A stretch of DNA of 64,000 bases from JAFDWI01 sp964544305 (lineage in GTDB: Bacteria; Actinomycetota; Acidimicrobiia; Acidimicrobiales; Iamiaceae): NCBI GenBank assembly GCA_964544305.1, contig CAZJAZ010000004.1, forward strand, positions 1-64,000. The letters run 5' to 3'. This document shows positions 27,294 through 35,532 of the stretch, one piece after another. Numbering within the stretch: position 1 is the first letter of the stretch; every line of letters starts with the position of its first letter. The notes under the pieces are model-generated. The model was not told the origin of the DNA. It saw only the letters and a list, made by a program, of their open reading frames with translations, and searched no databases. The translations under genes and the position numbers were made by a program.

Positions 27294-28547
27294 CTAAGAG
27301 TTGGTCTGGCCACCGTTTGAAGACGTAAACCAGCATTTGGCTGCTTGCACCATGGCTTGTACTCCGATTTCGATGGATGGTTCGGGGGTGGGTGCAAAGC
27401 GAGGCGAATGGTTGTACGGAACGTCTTGCGCGAAGCGGCCCTGCGCGAGGGCTTGGCTAATGAGATCTGGATCGGTGACCCCCACAAACCAAAACACACA
27501 GGGGCACTTGGCTGCGGTGGCGAAATGACTGAAATCTTCGCTTCCCGTGATTGGGGGTGTTTCAACGACCTTGTCTACCCCAAAGTGACTTCGCATTGCG
27601 TCGACGATTAAAGCTGTTGCTGTGGGATCATTTACAAGCAGCGGGAGCGATTCGGGGTGATCAATCGTTGGGGGTGTGGTGCAACCTGACGCCGTGCATT
27701 CCCCTTCGACAACGCGCGTCACCGCTTTGAGCACCTGATCACGCACCGCATCGGAATAGGTTCGAATCGATAGCCCAAGTTCGGCGTTATCAGCGATCAC
27801 ATTGTTCTTTGTGCCTACCTTGACTGACCCAACCGTCACGACCGCCGTCTGAGCGGGGTCAACCTCGCGAGACACAATGGTTTGGAGGCGCATAATTACC
27901 GATGCCGCGAGGATCGCAGGATCAATGGTGTGCTGCGGGCTTGACCCATGTCCACCTCGTCCATGGAGTTCAATAAGAAGCGAGTCGGCGGCCGCCATTG
28001 CTGGCCCGGACCGATGCAAAATCCAACCGATTGGCGCGGGTGCTGTGTGCTGGCCGAGCGTGACATCGGGAGTTCCAAAACGTGCGAAGAAATCGTCATC
28101 CACCATGGCCTTGGCCCCGGCACCGAGTTCTTCGGCGGGTTGAAAGACAAGCTGAAGTGTGCCGCTCCAGGCGTCACGGTTGTCGATGAGTTCTTGCGCG
28201 GCCCCAAGCAACCACACGACGTGCATGTCATGACCGCAGGCGTGCGTGATACCGACGTCATTGCCAAGATTGTCGACGCCACGAGCCGTGCTCGCATATG
28301 CCAGGCCGGTGTCTTCGACAAGAGGCAACGCGTCCATGTCCGCTCGGCACAAAACGGTCGGTCCATCGCCATTGCGGAGGAGCCCGACGACGCCGGTGCC
28401 GCCGACACCTCGGGTGACTTCGTATCCCATGGCTTCGAGCCGGTCGGCCACGATGCCTGCGGTCCGCACCTCTTGGAACGACAGTTCGGGATGAGCATGG
28501 AGATCCCGATAGAGATCAGAGAGGTCGCTGAGCGTCGTCGAAGTCAT
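27294..28547 (-). CDS. M20 family amidohydrolase/peptidase
   Basis: A 417-aa metal-dependent amidohydrolase of the M20D type (IAA-amino acid hydrolase, hippurate hydrolase, N-acyl amino acid deacylase). Metal and catalytic motifs: RADMDALP (68-75), CGHDMH (104-109), QPAEELGAG with the general-base Glu pair, and GSEDFSHF with a late metal ligand. The dimerisation domain lies between (GRGGHGSSPQ). The open frame begins six codons earlier (MRDNAS), but MTSTTLSDL is the natural N-terminus. No signal peptide. Divergent from the amino-sugar operon, with 63 bp between start codons; a shared role in using N-acyl compounds is possible. Substrate not assignable. Confidence 0.9.
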   Translation of the reverse strand: MTSTTLSDLSDLYRDLHAHPELSFQEVRTAGIVADRLEAMGYEVTRGVGGTGVVGLLRNGDGPTVLCRADMDALPLVEDTGLAYASTARGVDNLGNDVGITHACGHDMHVVWLLGAAQELIDNRDAWSGTLQLVFQPAEELGAGAKAMVDDDFFARFGTPDVTLGQHTAPAPIGWILHRSGPAMAAADSLLIELHGRGGHGSSPQHTIDPAILAASVIMRLQTIVSREVDPAQTAVVTVGSVKVGTKNNVIADNAELGLSIRTYSDAVRDQVLKAVTRVVEGECTASGCTTPPTIDHPESLPLLVNDPTATALIVDAMRSHFGVDKVVETPPITGSEDFSHFATAAKCPCVFWFVGVTDPDLISQALAQGRFAQDVPYNHSPRFAPTPEPSIEIGVQAMVQAAKCWFTSSNGGQTNS

Positions 28548-28610
28548 TGAGGCATTGTCGCGCACGCAATCACGCTGGACTGGCGTCGTTGGTCTGGCAG
28601 ACTCGCGAGT

Positions 28611-29522
28611 GTGACTGATCGTCTCATTGCGCCTTCAACGCGCGACGCCATGTTGGATGAAATTGCATCACAACCAGATTGTTGGGAATGGGCGATTGAG
28701 CATGCAATTGGTGCGAACCTTGTGATGCCGACAAAGGGTGCACGCGCCGCCGTGTTGGGGTGTGGCACCTCGTGGTTTGTTGCCCAGTCGTATGCCGCGC
28801 TTCGTGAAGCCAACGGTTTTGGCGTGACGGACGCGTTTAGCCCGGCAACTCTTCCGAACGGGCGCCACTATGACCATCTCATTGTGGTTTCGCGCTCAGG
28901 TACGACAACGGATCTCATTGATCCGTTGCGGACAGTGTCGTGTCCATCAACGTTGCTCACCACGGTGGCGGGCTCACCACTAGGAAAGCTTGTTGACCAC
29001 ACCATGTGCCTTGAGCGTGCGGCCGAGACTTCAATTGTGCAAACCCGATCGGCGACCACCGCTCTTTGCCTGTTGCGCACAAGTGTCGGCGACGACGTAT
29101 CGCAGGCAATACAGGATGGGCGCGCCGCATTGGCTGATCCACTTCGCGACTTGCCCGACGACCCGCGGCAACTCGTGTTTCTGGGCGAAACCTGGTCGAT
29201 TGGAGTAGCCCGAGAAGCGGCACTCAAGTGTGCTGAAGCAGCTGGTCAATGGGCCGAAGCACATGCGCTGAGCGAATACCGCCATGGTCCGTTTGCCTCG
29301 GCGAACGTCGGCACCGTTGTTTGGTCGTTTGCACCATTACCGGGCGACGTGGCGAACGAATTACGTACGGTTGGTGCTGTCGTAATCGAGTCGCAACGGG
29401 ATCCGATGGCTGAGCTCATACGGGTGCAACGCTACGCGCATCGGTTGGCGTGTTTGCGCGGACGTGACCCGGCACGCCCAATGGGATTGTCGTTCTCGGT
29501 TGTTCTGGGAGACGAATCATGA
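28611..29522 (+). CDS. SIS-domain amino-sugar phosphate isomerase/deaminase (AgaS/NagB-II/GlmS-like)
   Basis: A 303-aa protein of two sugar-isomerase (SIS) domains without the glutamine amidotransferase half of GlmS. Seen: GCGTSWFVAQSYAALRE and SRSGTTTD (phosphate loop) in the first domain; ETWSIGVAREAALKCAEAAGQWAEAHALSEYRHGP in the second, matching the GlmS-type catalytic helix. Lacking the glutaminase, such enzymes normally work as deaminases: glucosamine-6-P to fructose-6-P, or galactosamine-6-P to tagatose-6-P, plus ammonia. GTG start; first gene of an operon with ROK kinase, NagA, PfkB and DUF2090 genes, joined by 4-nt overlaps. The context favours the AgaS-type reaction. Confidence 0.87.
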   Translation: MTDRLIAPSTRDAMLDEIASQPDCWEWAIEHAIGANLVMPTKGARAAVLGCGTSWFVAQSYAALREANGFGVTDAFSPATLPNGRHYDHLIVVSRSGTTTDLIDPLRTVSCPSTLLTTVAGSPLGKLVDHTMCLERAAETSIVQTRSATTALCLLRTSVGDDVSQAIQDGRAALADPLRDLPDDPRQLVFLGETWSIGVAREAALKCAEAAGQWAEAHALSEYRHGPFASANVGTVVWSFAPLPGDVANELRTVGAVVIESQRDPMAELIRVQRYAHRLACLRGRDPARPMGLSFSVVLGDES

Positions 29523-30469
29523 AGAACGAACCAGCATTGCTCGCACTCGATGTCGGTGGCACTTTGATGAAGTCTGCGATTGTCACCTCTGATCACGCCA
29601 TGGTGCATCGGCAGGCGACCTTCGATGCCGAACACCCGTGGAGCATCGAGCGACTCGTTGAGGTTGCGGCAAACCTGATCGACGATGCTCAGGAGCAAGG
29701 CTTCGAGGCCGGAGCTTTATGTGTCGCCGTGCCAGGCAAAGTCGATGAATATCACGGTGTCGTCCAGTACTCCGCGAATCTGCCCTGGCACGACGTGCCC
29801 ATCGCTTACACGTTGTCGCAGCAATTGCCGATCGACGTTCTCGTGCGACATGATGTCCGCGCCGCGGCCTACGGAGAAGGGCTCCTCGGGGCGGCACGCG
29901 GGAACGACGGGGTCTTGTACGTGTCGATAGGTACCGGCATCGCTGCGGCTGGGGTGCAGAGCGGGATCGTTGTCCCGGATCATTCTGGGGCTGGGGAAAT
30001 CGGCCAGATTCGTATTCGACGTGGTCCGGGTTCAGGCGAGCGGCTCGAAGCGTTCGCCTCAGCCAAGGCAATTGCCTGCCGTTATGCAGCGGCTCGCGAA
30101 GTCCCTGCGGCTACGGTGACGGCCAAAGACGTGCATGCACGACTGGCCGATGACGAGATCGCCCAGCGTGTCTGGGATGAGGCGATCGATGCACTCGGAG
30201 ATGCATTGGCGTGGGCGGCCATTATTTTTAATCCGGCTCGAATTGTCATCGGCGGCGGCCTAGCAAACGCGGGCGATGATCTGCTCGAACCGCTCGAGGT
30301 AGCGTGCACCGAGCATTTTGGGGATCGCGCAATTCCAACATTGACCCTCGCACGCTTTGGCGCGAACGCCGGTTGGGTGGGTGCCATATTGATGGCGGCA
30401 AAACATTTGGGGCGCGATGCGAACGAGTTTGAGGAAGCAATAATCAAAGCTGCACCGAGCGACGTATGA
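29519..30469 (+). CDS. ROK family sugar kinase lacking the zinc motif
   Basis: A 316-aa ROK-type kinase that should phosphorylate a free hexosamine or N-acetylhexosamine. The ATP loop is LDVGGT (10-15), the catalytic Asp is Asp112 in HDVRAAAYGE, and a second phosphate motif is VSIGTGIAAAG. AGEIG (158-162) is kept, but the following His of the family EIGH motif is Gln163, and the zinc-binding CxCGxxGCxE segment is replaced by RRGPGSGERLEAF, with no cysteines. It has no HTH, so it is an enzyme rather than a repressor. It overlaps the SIS gene and nagA by 4 nt each. By context, GalNAc or GlcNAc kinase. Confidence 0.88.
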   Translation: MKNEPALLALDVGGTLMKSAIVTSDHAMVHRQATFDAEHPWSIERLVEVAANLIDDAQEQGFEAGALCVAVPGKVDEYHGVVQYSANLPWHDVPIAYTLSQQLPIDVLVRHDVRAAAYGEGLLGAARGNDGVLYVSIGTGIAAAGVQSGIVVPDHSGAGEIGQIRIRRGPGSGERLEAFASAKAIACRYAAAREVPAATVTAKDVHARLADDEIAQRVWDEAIDALGDALAWAAIIFNPARIVIGGGLANAGDDLLEPLEVACTEHFGDRAIPTLTLARFGANAGWVGAILMAAKHLGRDANEFEEAIIKAAPSDV

Positions 30470-31617
30470 CACGCAACATTTGGGGCGCCAATATTGTGAC
30501 CCCAAATGGAATCGTGCGCGAGCAAACGGTGTCGTGTGTCGATGGTGTCATCGCGTCGATCACACCCAGCGGCCAAGGAGCCACCGTTGATCTGCATGGC
30601 ACCTGGGTGATGCCTGGCTTCATCGACCTGCATGTACACGGCGGAGGTGGGGCAAGTCTCAGTTCCTCCGACCTTGACGAGGTGATCCACGCGCTGACGT
30701 TTCATCGTGCGCAAGGAACAACAACCTCGCTGATATCGCTGGTGTGCGCGCCGGTTCCTCAACTCTGTGAACAGCTTGAACGAATTGCGGGTTGGCTCAA
30801 TGATCCAGCAACCGGACTTGGAAAACTCGTCAACGGCGTACATCTCGAAGGACCATTCTTGTCCCAAGCATGCTGTGGCGCCCTCGACCCAGTGCACATG
30901 GTTGATGCCGACCCGGAAACCGTTGCGGCATTGCTCAAAGCAGCGCAAGGATGGTTGCGCGTCATCACCGTGGCACCAGAGCGCCCCGGCGTGCTTGAAG
31001 CAATCCCCACACTGATCGGTGCGGGGGTGGTGGTCGCCATTGGTCATACCGATGCCACCGCAGCCATAACCGCCACGGCGATCGATGCTGGTGCAACGTT
31101 GGCCACGCATCTTGGTAATGGGATGCGACCGTACCATCATCGTGAACCTGGCGCTTTTGGCGCCTGCCTGGTCGACCAACGTGTGGCGTGTGAACTGATT
31201 GTCGATGGGCATCATCTCCATCCCGACACGGTGCGACTCGTTGCGGCCGCGAAGCCTGATTCTGCCTGGACTCTGTGTACCGATGCGATACCCGCTGCGG
31301 GTAGTCGGGACGGAGCCTTTCGCCTTGGTTCGCGCCGCGTTGTCGTGCGCGATGGTGTGGCGCGCATTGATGGCACGGGCTCGTTGGCGGGGTCGACCTT
31401 GACGATGCACGCGGCCGTCTCGAACGCTCGAAACCTTGGTTTGGATGTTGGGATCGTTGCGAACGCCGCCGCGTCTAATCCTGCCCGGCTCCTTGGCCGA
31501 AACGATCGTGGGGTCATCGCAATCGGCAAGCGTGCCGATTTGATCGTGCTCGATGATCGTTTTGAGTTGGTCGCGGTCGTCGCACAAGGTGACGTTGTGG
31601 AGTCGGGACCGTCGTGA
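30466..31617 (+). CDS. nagA: N-acetylhexosamine-6-phosphate deacetylase (NagA/AgaA)
   Basis: A 383-aa metallo-amidohydrolase that removes acetate from GlcNAc-6-P or GalNAc-6-P. Motifs in order: MPGFIDLHVHG (first metal site), GVHLEGPFL with the metal Glu, IGHTDA, ATHLGNGM, DGHHLHP (substrate), WTLCTDAIPAAG with the catalytic Asp, and SLAGSTLTM. The C-terminal GVIAIGKRADLIVLD closes the small beta domain. It is third in the operon and overlaps its neighbours. Sequence alone does not separate GlcNAc-6-P from GalNAc-6-P specificity. The symbol nagA follows the family; agaA would be equally apt if the GalNAc reading is right. Confidence 0.93.
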   Translation: MTRNIWGANIVTPNGIVREQTVSCVDGVIASITPSGQGATVDLHGTWVMPGFIDLHVHGGGGASLSSSDLDEVIHALTFHRAQGTTTSLISLVCAPVPQLCEQLERIAGWLNDPATGLGKLVNGVHLEGPFLSQACCGALDPVHMVDADPETVAALLKAAQGWLRVITVAPERPGVLEAIPTLIGAGVVVAIGHTDATAAITATAIDAGATLATHLGNGMRPYHHREPGAFGACLVDQRVACELIVDGHHLHPDTVRLVAAAKPDSAWTLCTDAIPAAGSRDGAFRLGSRRVVVRDGVARIDGTGSLAGSTLTMHAAVSNARNLGLDVGIVANAAASNPARLLGRNDRGVIAIGKRADLIVLDDRFELVAVVAQGDVVESGPS

Positions 31618-32543
31618 TGGGAACGGTGTTGTGCGTCGCGCTGAATCCCGCAATCGATATCACCTATGCCATGAAACAGCCATTGCAACTTGGTGCAACG
31701 AACCGAGTGATCCCGACACTGCGTCCAGGCGGAAAGGCAATCAACGTCGCACGCGTTATCAACGTGCTTGGGCATCACGCAACGGTGATTGCCTTTGCCG
31801 GTGGCGCAACCGGAACCGAGCTTGTTGGGCATTCCCAAAGACTTGGCATTGACCTCGTGGCAAAGAATGTCGACCAAACAACGCGTCGAACAACCACCAT
31901 TTGGAGTGAATTCGACGCCACGGCAACCGTTTTGAGCGAACCGGGCCCAACGATCAGTTCTGCGGAGTGGACCGACATGTGCGAAACCGTAGAAGCGCTC
32001 ATGGTTCATGCAGATGCTCTTGTGTGTTCAGGGAGTTTGCCGCCTGGCGTACCCGACGACGCCTACGCAACGTTGCTTGCCGGTGCTCGTCGCCGCGGCA
32101 TCACAGCCGTCGTGGATACGTCGGGACGGGCGCTCGGTCCAGCATTGGCGGCGCGACCCGATGTGGTGATGCCCAACGTCAATGAGGCGAGAGCCTTTCT
32201 GCAACAGCCAGATGCGACACCGTTGCACCTTGCCCAAGACTTGCATGATGCGGGGGCCAAGACGGCGATTGTCACCGACGGCGAGCGCGGGTGCACAGCA
32301 GTTACCGATGAAGCGGTATGGCAGGCAAGCGGACCGGTGGAACGAGGCAACCCAACAGGGGCCGGCGACGGCGCACTTGCTGGCCTCCTTGCTGCCAGAC
32401 TCGACGGTGCGGCCTTCTGCGATCAGCTTGCTCGTGCGGTCGCGTGTGGCGCGGCAAGCGTTGCATCGGGCGTCGCCGGTGAACTCGGCCAAGATCCATC
32501 CACCATTGCAAACATCACGGTCCACAAGATCAATGACCACTAA
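31617..32543 (+). CDS. PfkB family 1-phosphofructokinase/tagatose-6-phosphate kinase
   Basis: A ribokinase-fold sugar-phosphate kinase of about 308 aa, in the LacC/FruK/PfkB branch. The N-terminal LCVALNPAIDITYAM and GGKAINVARVINVLG are characteristic of hexose-phosphate kinases of this branch, and GNPTGAGDGALAGLLAA holds the anion hole and catalytic Asp. Expected reaction: tagatose-6-P to tagatose-1,6-bisphosphate, or fructose phosphate to fructose-1,6-bisphosphate. The start is ATG 31617 (overlapping the nagA TGA) or GTG 31614, one codon earlier. Fourth gene of the amino-sugar operon; it overlaps the next start by 11 nt. Confidence 0.9.
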   Translation: MGTVLCVALNPAIDITYAMKQPLQLGATNRVIPTLRPGGKAINVARVINVLGHHATVIAFAGGATGTELVGHSQRLGIDLVAKNVDQTTRRTTTIWSEFDATATVLSEPGPTISSAEWTDMCETVEALMVHADALVCSGSLPPGVPDDAYATLLAGARRRGITAVVDTSGRALGPALAARPDVVMPNVNEARAFLQQPDATPLHLAQDLHDAGAKTAIVTDGERGCTAVTDEAVWQASGPVERGNPTGAGDGALAGLLAARLDGAAFCDQLARAVACGAASVASGVAGELGQDPSTIANITVHKINDH

Positions 32544-33417
32544 CCAACCGCTTTTTTCGCTTGCGATCGATCATCGCAACTCACTGGTTACCTCATTCTT
32601 CGGCATCACCGGTGTACCGACCGACGACCAACAAGCCGCATGTTGCCAAGCAAAAAAACTTGTCTACGACGGTCTGTGTCAAGCCATGGGCATCGGCTTA
32701 CCTGTTGGAACGCCAGCGATCCTCGTTGATGAGCAATATGGTTCGTCGGTTATTGACACAGCGCGACGAGATGATGTTGCGGTGATCGTTCCTTTCGAAG
32801 TCAGCGGACAACGTGAGCTTGCATTCTCCTACGGGAACGACGGAACGGCGGCTGCGTTGCAACGATTGCAACCGAACTTCGCCAAATTGCTTGTTCGCTA
32901 CCATCCCGATGGCGATCTGCAGAGCAACGCGCGCCAACGGGCACGAATGAGGCAATTTGCGCAGTGGTGTCAGGACGCTGGCATTCCGTGGATGTTGGAA
33001 CTTCTTGTTCCCCCATTAGATGCACACACGCCGTGGAATGTTGCGGCGCGCTGCGAGGCCACCGTCCGGGCGATCAACGAACTCAATAGTGACGGCATTG
33101 TCCCGAATTTGTGGAAGCTTGAAGGAATGGACACCACCGAACAGTTTCAGCTTGTCGCTCACGCGTGTCGGGCCTCGGATGGCTGTCTCGTTTTAGGACG
33201 CGGAGCCGACCACGCAGCAGTTGAGCAATGGCTGCGTCTCGCGGCCCCGGTCACGGGTTTTACCGGATTCGCCGTTGGTCGCACCATTTGGTGGGAACCG
33301 TTACGCGACTTCTTTCGTGGCGCAGCAAGCGAACGCGCAGCAACACACCGAATCGCACACACGTACCTGCGGCTCGTTGCGTTGTATCGTGACGCGCTTG
33401 AGTCAGCCCGCGAATAA
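32533..33417 (+). CDS. DUF2090 aldolase-like protein (IolC C-terminal domain type)
   Basis: A 294-aa TIM-barrel protein matching DUF2090, the domain fused to the kinase in some IolC proteins and linked to 2-deoxy-5-keto-gluconate-6-P aldolase activity. Seen: LFSLAIDHRNSL at the N-terminus (compare AxDHR/DQR in class I aldolases), VDEQYG, KLLVRYHPDGD, WMLELLVPP, NLWKLEGMD, and LGRGAD...GFTGFAVGRTIWW at the phosphate-binding end. The open frame extends far upstream inside the kinase gene; ATG 32533 is where family similarity begins. Last gene of the operon, where a bisphosphate aldolase would be needed. The tagatose-1,6-bisphosphate substrate is my inference. Confidence 0.85.
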   Translation: MTTNQPLFSLAIDHRNSLVTSFFGITGVPTDDQQAACCQAKKLVYDGLCQAMGIGLPVGTPAILVDEQYGSSVIDTARRDDVAVIVPFEVSGQRELAFSYGNDGTAAALQRLQPNFAKLLVRYHPDGDLQSNARQRARMRQFAQWCQDAGIPWMLELLVPPLDAHTPWNVAARCEATVRAINELNSDGIVPNLWKLEGMDTTEQFQLVAHACRASDGCLVLGRGADHAAVEQWLRLAAPVTGFTGFAVGRTIWWEPLRDFFRGAASERAATHRIAHTYLRLVALYRDALESARE

Positions 33418-33426
33418 CGCGTCGGT

Positions 33427-34416
33427 CTACCAGAACTCTTCAAAGTGAATGTTGCCGGGGTCTTTGCGTTTGTCGAGTTTGAAACCGCGTTCCATGAGAA
33501 TCTCAACCACCCCATTGGCAATGGGGAAGGTGGGGGTGTCGCTGGTTTCGTCGGGAAGGCCAATCATGTCGGGATTCCCACACAAGAACACGCGGGTCGT
33601 TGCAGGGTCGAGTTCAATTCCCAGCTTGTCCGGCGTGAAATCCGAGCGCACAACATCTTGGATATAACGCTTTGTCACGTCGGGTTCACGAGTGGGGATC
33701 GGAAGGTACGTGACATTTGGGAATCGCTCTTCCAGGGCCCGGTTCTTGTCGACATAAACTAGGTCGGACCAATGACGAGCGGTAACAACTGAAACGATCG
33801 GACCGGTGTGGCCGTTGCGAAGCAGCTCGATAATCATGGCGATATTGGGTGCTTCACCCGTTCCGGTTGACAAGAACACGAGCGGCTGGGTGGGGTCGTC
33901 GACCGCTGCGGCGGTATAGCGGCCAGCCATTTTTCGTCCCATAAACAAGCGGTCGCCGACATCTTTGAGCGCGAGACGTGGGGTGAGCCCGGGAACAAAA
34001 TCGCCTTCAGGCCGAACAAGCACCGCGTAAATTTCGATGTCGTCAAGGTCCTGGCAGCCAGCCAAGTCAGTGGTTCCGTGATCGGCGTGATAGTCGCTAC
34101 TCGTAAACATCGGCGTTGAAACCGAGTAGGACCGGCGCACGAGCTTGGACCATTTCTCGTCGATGTCAGCTTCGAGCGCGTCGTCGCATCGAGGTTCCCA
34201 ATATCCCAGGCCCAACGACGCGTATTGGCCGGGGATGAAAGACACCGGACCATTATCTGGTTTGACGCCAAAGATCCACACCTCTTCGGTCAGCCGATCA
34301 AAGTAGGTGATTGTGGCGTTGTAGTACTCCTGCGCCATCTGAGTTGCCAGGTCGGGAATCTGTGCGCTCGCCGCATTGAAAGGGAGCGAAGTGTCGATGG
34401 AATCCGGAAGGGCCAT
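33427..34416 (-). CDS. Ferredoxin--NADP+ reductase, FPR type
   Basis: A 329-aa FAD- and NADP-binding reductase of the plant/FPR-type superfamily. Seen: RRSYSVSTP (FAD isoalloxazine site), GDRLFMGRKMAGRY, STGTGEAPNIAM (NADP pyrophosphate loop), CGNPDMIG, and the C-terminal GNIHFEEFW, whose final aromatic stacks on the flavin. It contains an extended insert after the FAD motif (EIYAVLVRPEGDF region) typical of the actinobacterial/proteobacterial subgroup. It could supply electrons to the two P450s through an unlinked ferredoxin. Convergent with the amino-sugar operon (9-bp gap) and divergent from the AcuI-like gene. Confidence 0.92.
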   Translation of the reverse strand: MALPDSIDTSLPFNAASAQIPDLATQMAQEYYNATITYFDRLTEEVWIFGVKPDNGPVSFIPGQYASLGLGYWEPRCDDALEADIDEKWSKLVRRSYSVSTPMFTSSDYHADHGTTDLAGCQDLDDIEIYAVLVRPEGDFVPGLTPRLALKDVGDRLFMGRKMAGRYTAAAVDDPTQPLVFLSTGTGEAPNIAMIIELLRNGHTGPIVSVVTARHWSDLVYVDKNRALEERFPNVTYLPIPTREPDVTKRYIQDVVRSDFTPDKLGIELDPATTRVFLCGNPDMIGLPDETSDTPTFPIANGVVEILMERGFKLDKRKDPGNIHFEEFW

Positions 34417-34542
34417 GGGTTGATTCTGCCAGGCTTTGCTTGTCGCAGCGCGCCTTGCGTGCGCTCAAGCATCGCGAACAGCAATGTGACGGTAATGTCA
34501 GGTCTTCCTGATCGACTCACAGCCGCTTCGAACGGAGAACAA

Positions 34543-35532
34543 ATGGCCACGTTTCATGCCTACCTACTGACCGGAACTGATGGTGCCCCTGACTGTGCAT
34601 GGCAAGAGGTTGACGAATCAGAACTTATGGATGGCGACGTCACTATTGAGGTCAGTCATTCGTCATTGAACTTCAAAGACGGACTTGCGATCACTGGTTC
34701 ATCGCCGGTGGTGCGCCGGTGGCCAATGATTCCAGGCGTCGACATTGTGGGACGTGTACGGGACTCGTCTCATTCAACCTTCAAGGTCGGTGACCACGTC
34801 ATTTGCAATGGGATGGGGCTCGGCGAGACCCATTTGGGAGGATGGAGTACACTGGCCAGAGTTCCGGGCGACTGGCTTGTCGCGCTTCCCGAGACGATGT
34901 CGCCACAACAAGCAATGGGCATTGGCACCGCAGGCCTGACGTCGATGCTGTGTGTGTTGGCATTGGAACGTCACGGGGTAGATCCCGCGGCCGGGCCGGT
35001 CGTGGTGACCGGTGCCGCCGGAGGCGTGGGCAGCGTCGCGGTTGTTTTGCTCGCCCAACTCGGCTATGAAGTCGTGGCCTCAACCGGGCGACGCGAAACA
35101 CAAGGTGCATTCCTCACGTCGCTTGGTGCGACGGATTTGATTGATCGGTCAGAATTTGAAGGAAAAGCCCGACCGCTTGCGAAGGAACGTTGGGCAGGCG
35201 CCATCGATACGGTTGGATCGAACACGCTTGCAAACTTGTGTGCCGAAACTCGTTACGGCGGAACCGTTGCCGCGTGTGGTCTGGTTGGTGGAATGGACTT
35301 TCCGGCGACGGTTGCACCGTTCATTTTGCGGGCCGTGACGTTGGCCGGTGTCGACAGTGTGATGACGCCAATCGAGTTGCGCCGAGCGGCCTGGGAACGG
35401 CTCGCCCACGACCTGCCACTTGATATTTTGGATTCGCTCACCGAAGTCCATCCGATTGTGGATGCCCCCGATCTTGCGCGTGAAATCCATCAGGGGCACG
35501 TGCGCGGCAGAGTTGTGTTTGCGTTGAATTAG
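34543..35532 (+). CDS. acuI: AcuI/YhdH family NADPH-dependent acrylyl-CoA reductase-like protein
   Basis: A 329-aa medium-chain dehydrogenase without zinc ligands. N-terminal HSSLNFKDGLAITG, IPGVDIVGRV and the cofactor loop TGAAGGVGSVAVVLLAQLGYEVVASTGR identify the YhdH/AcuI subgroup, which reduces acryloyl-CoA to propionyl-CoA (detoxifying acrylate from DMSP or 3-hydroxypropionate). The motif GTAGLTSMLCVLALE is also typical. The open frame extends upstream, but ATG 34543 follows a GGAG ribosome-binding site and opens the family N-terminus. No DMSP lyase gene is visible, so acrylate as the substrate is inference. Overlaps the convergent CoA transferase by 4 bp. Confidence 0.85.
   Translation: MATFHAYLLTGTDGAPDCAWQEVDESELMDGDVTIEVSHSSLNFKDGLAITGSSPVVRRWPMIPGVDIVGRVRDSSHSTFKVGDHVICNGMGLGETHLGGWSTLARVPGDWLVALPETMSPQQAMGIGTAGLTSMLCVLALERHGVDPAAGPVVVTGAAGGVGSVAVVLLAQLGYEVVASTGRRETQGAFLTSLGATDLIDRSEFEGKARPLAKERWAGAIDTVGSNTLANLCAETRYGGTVAACGLVGGMDFPATVAPFILRAVTLAGVDSVMTPIELRRAAWERLAHDLPLDILDSLTEVHPIVDAPDLAREIHQGHVRGRVVFALN

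Noticed and set aside
28592..28602. GTCTGGCAGAC dyad just before the amino-sugar operon, as a DasR-like site
   Set aside because: The arms are only 4 bp and the spacing differs from the TGGTCTAGACCA-type consensus; too weak to call an operator.
30082..31653. Long minus-strand open frame (523 codons) opposite the ROK and nagA genes
   Set aside because: It is antisense to two genes with clear family motifs, is rich in Arg/His/Cys as expected of a shadow frame, and matches no family.
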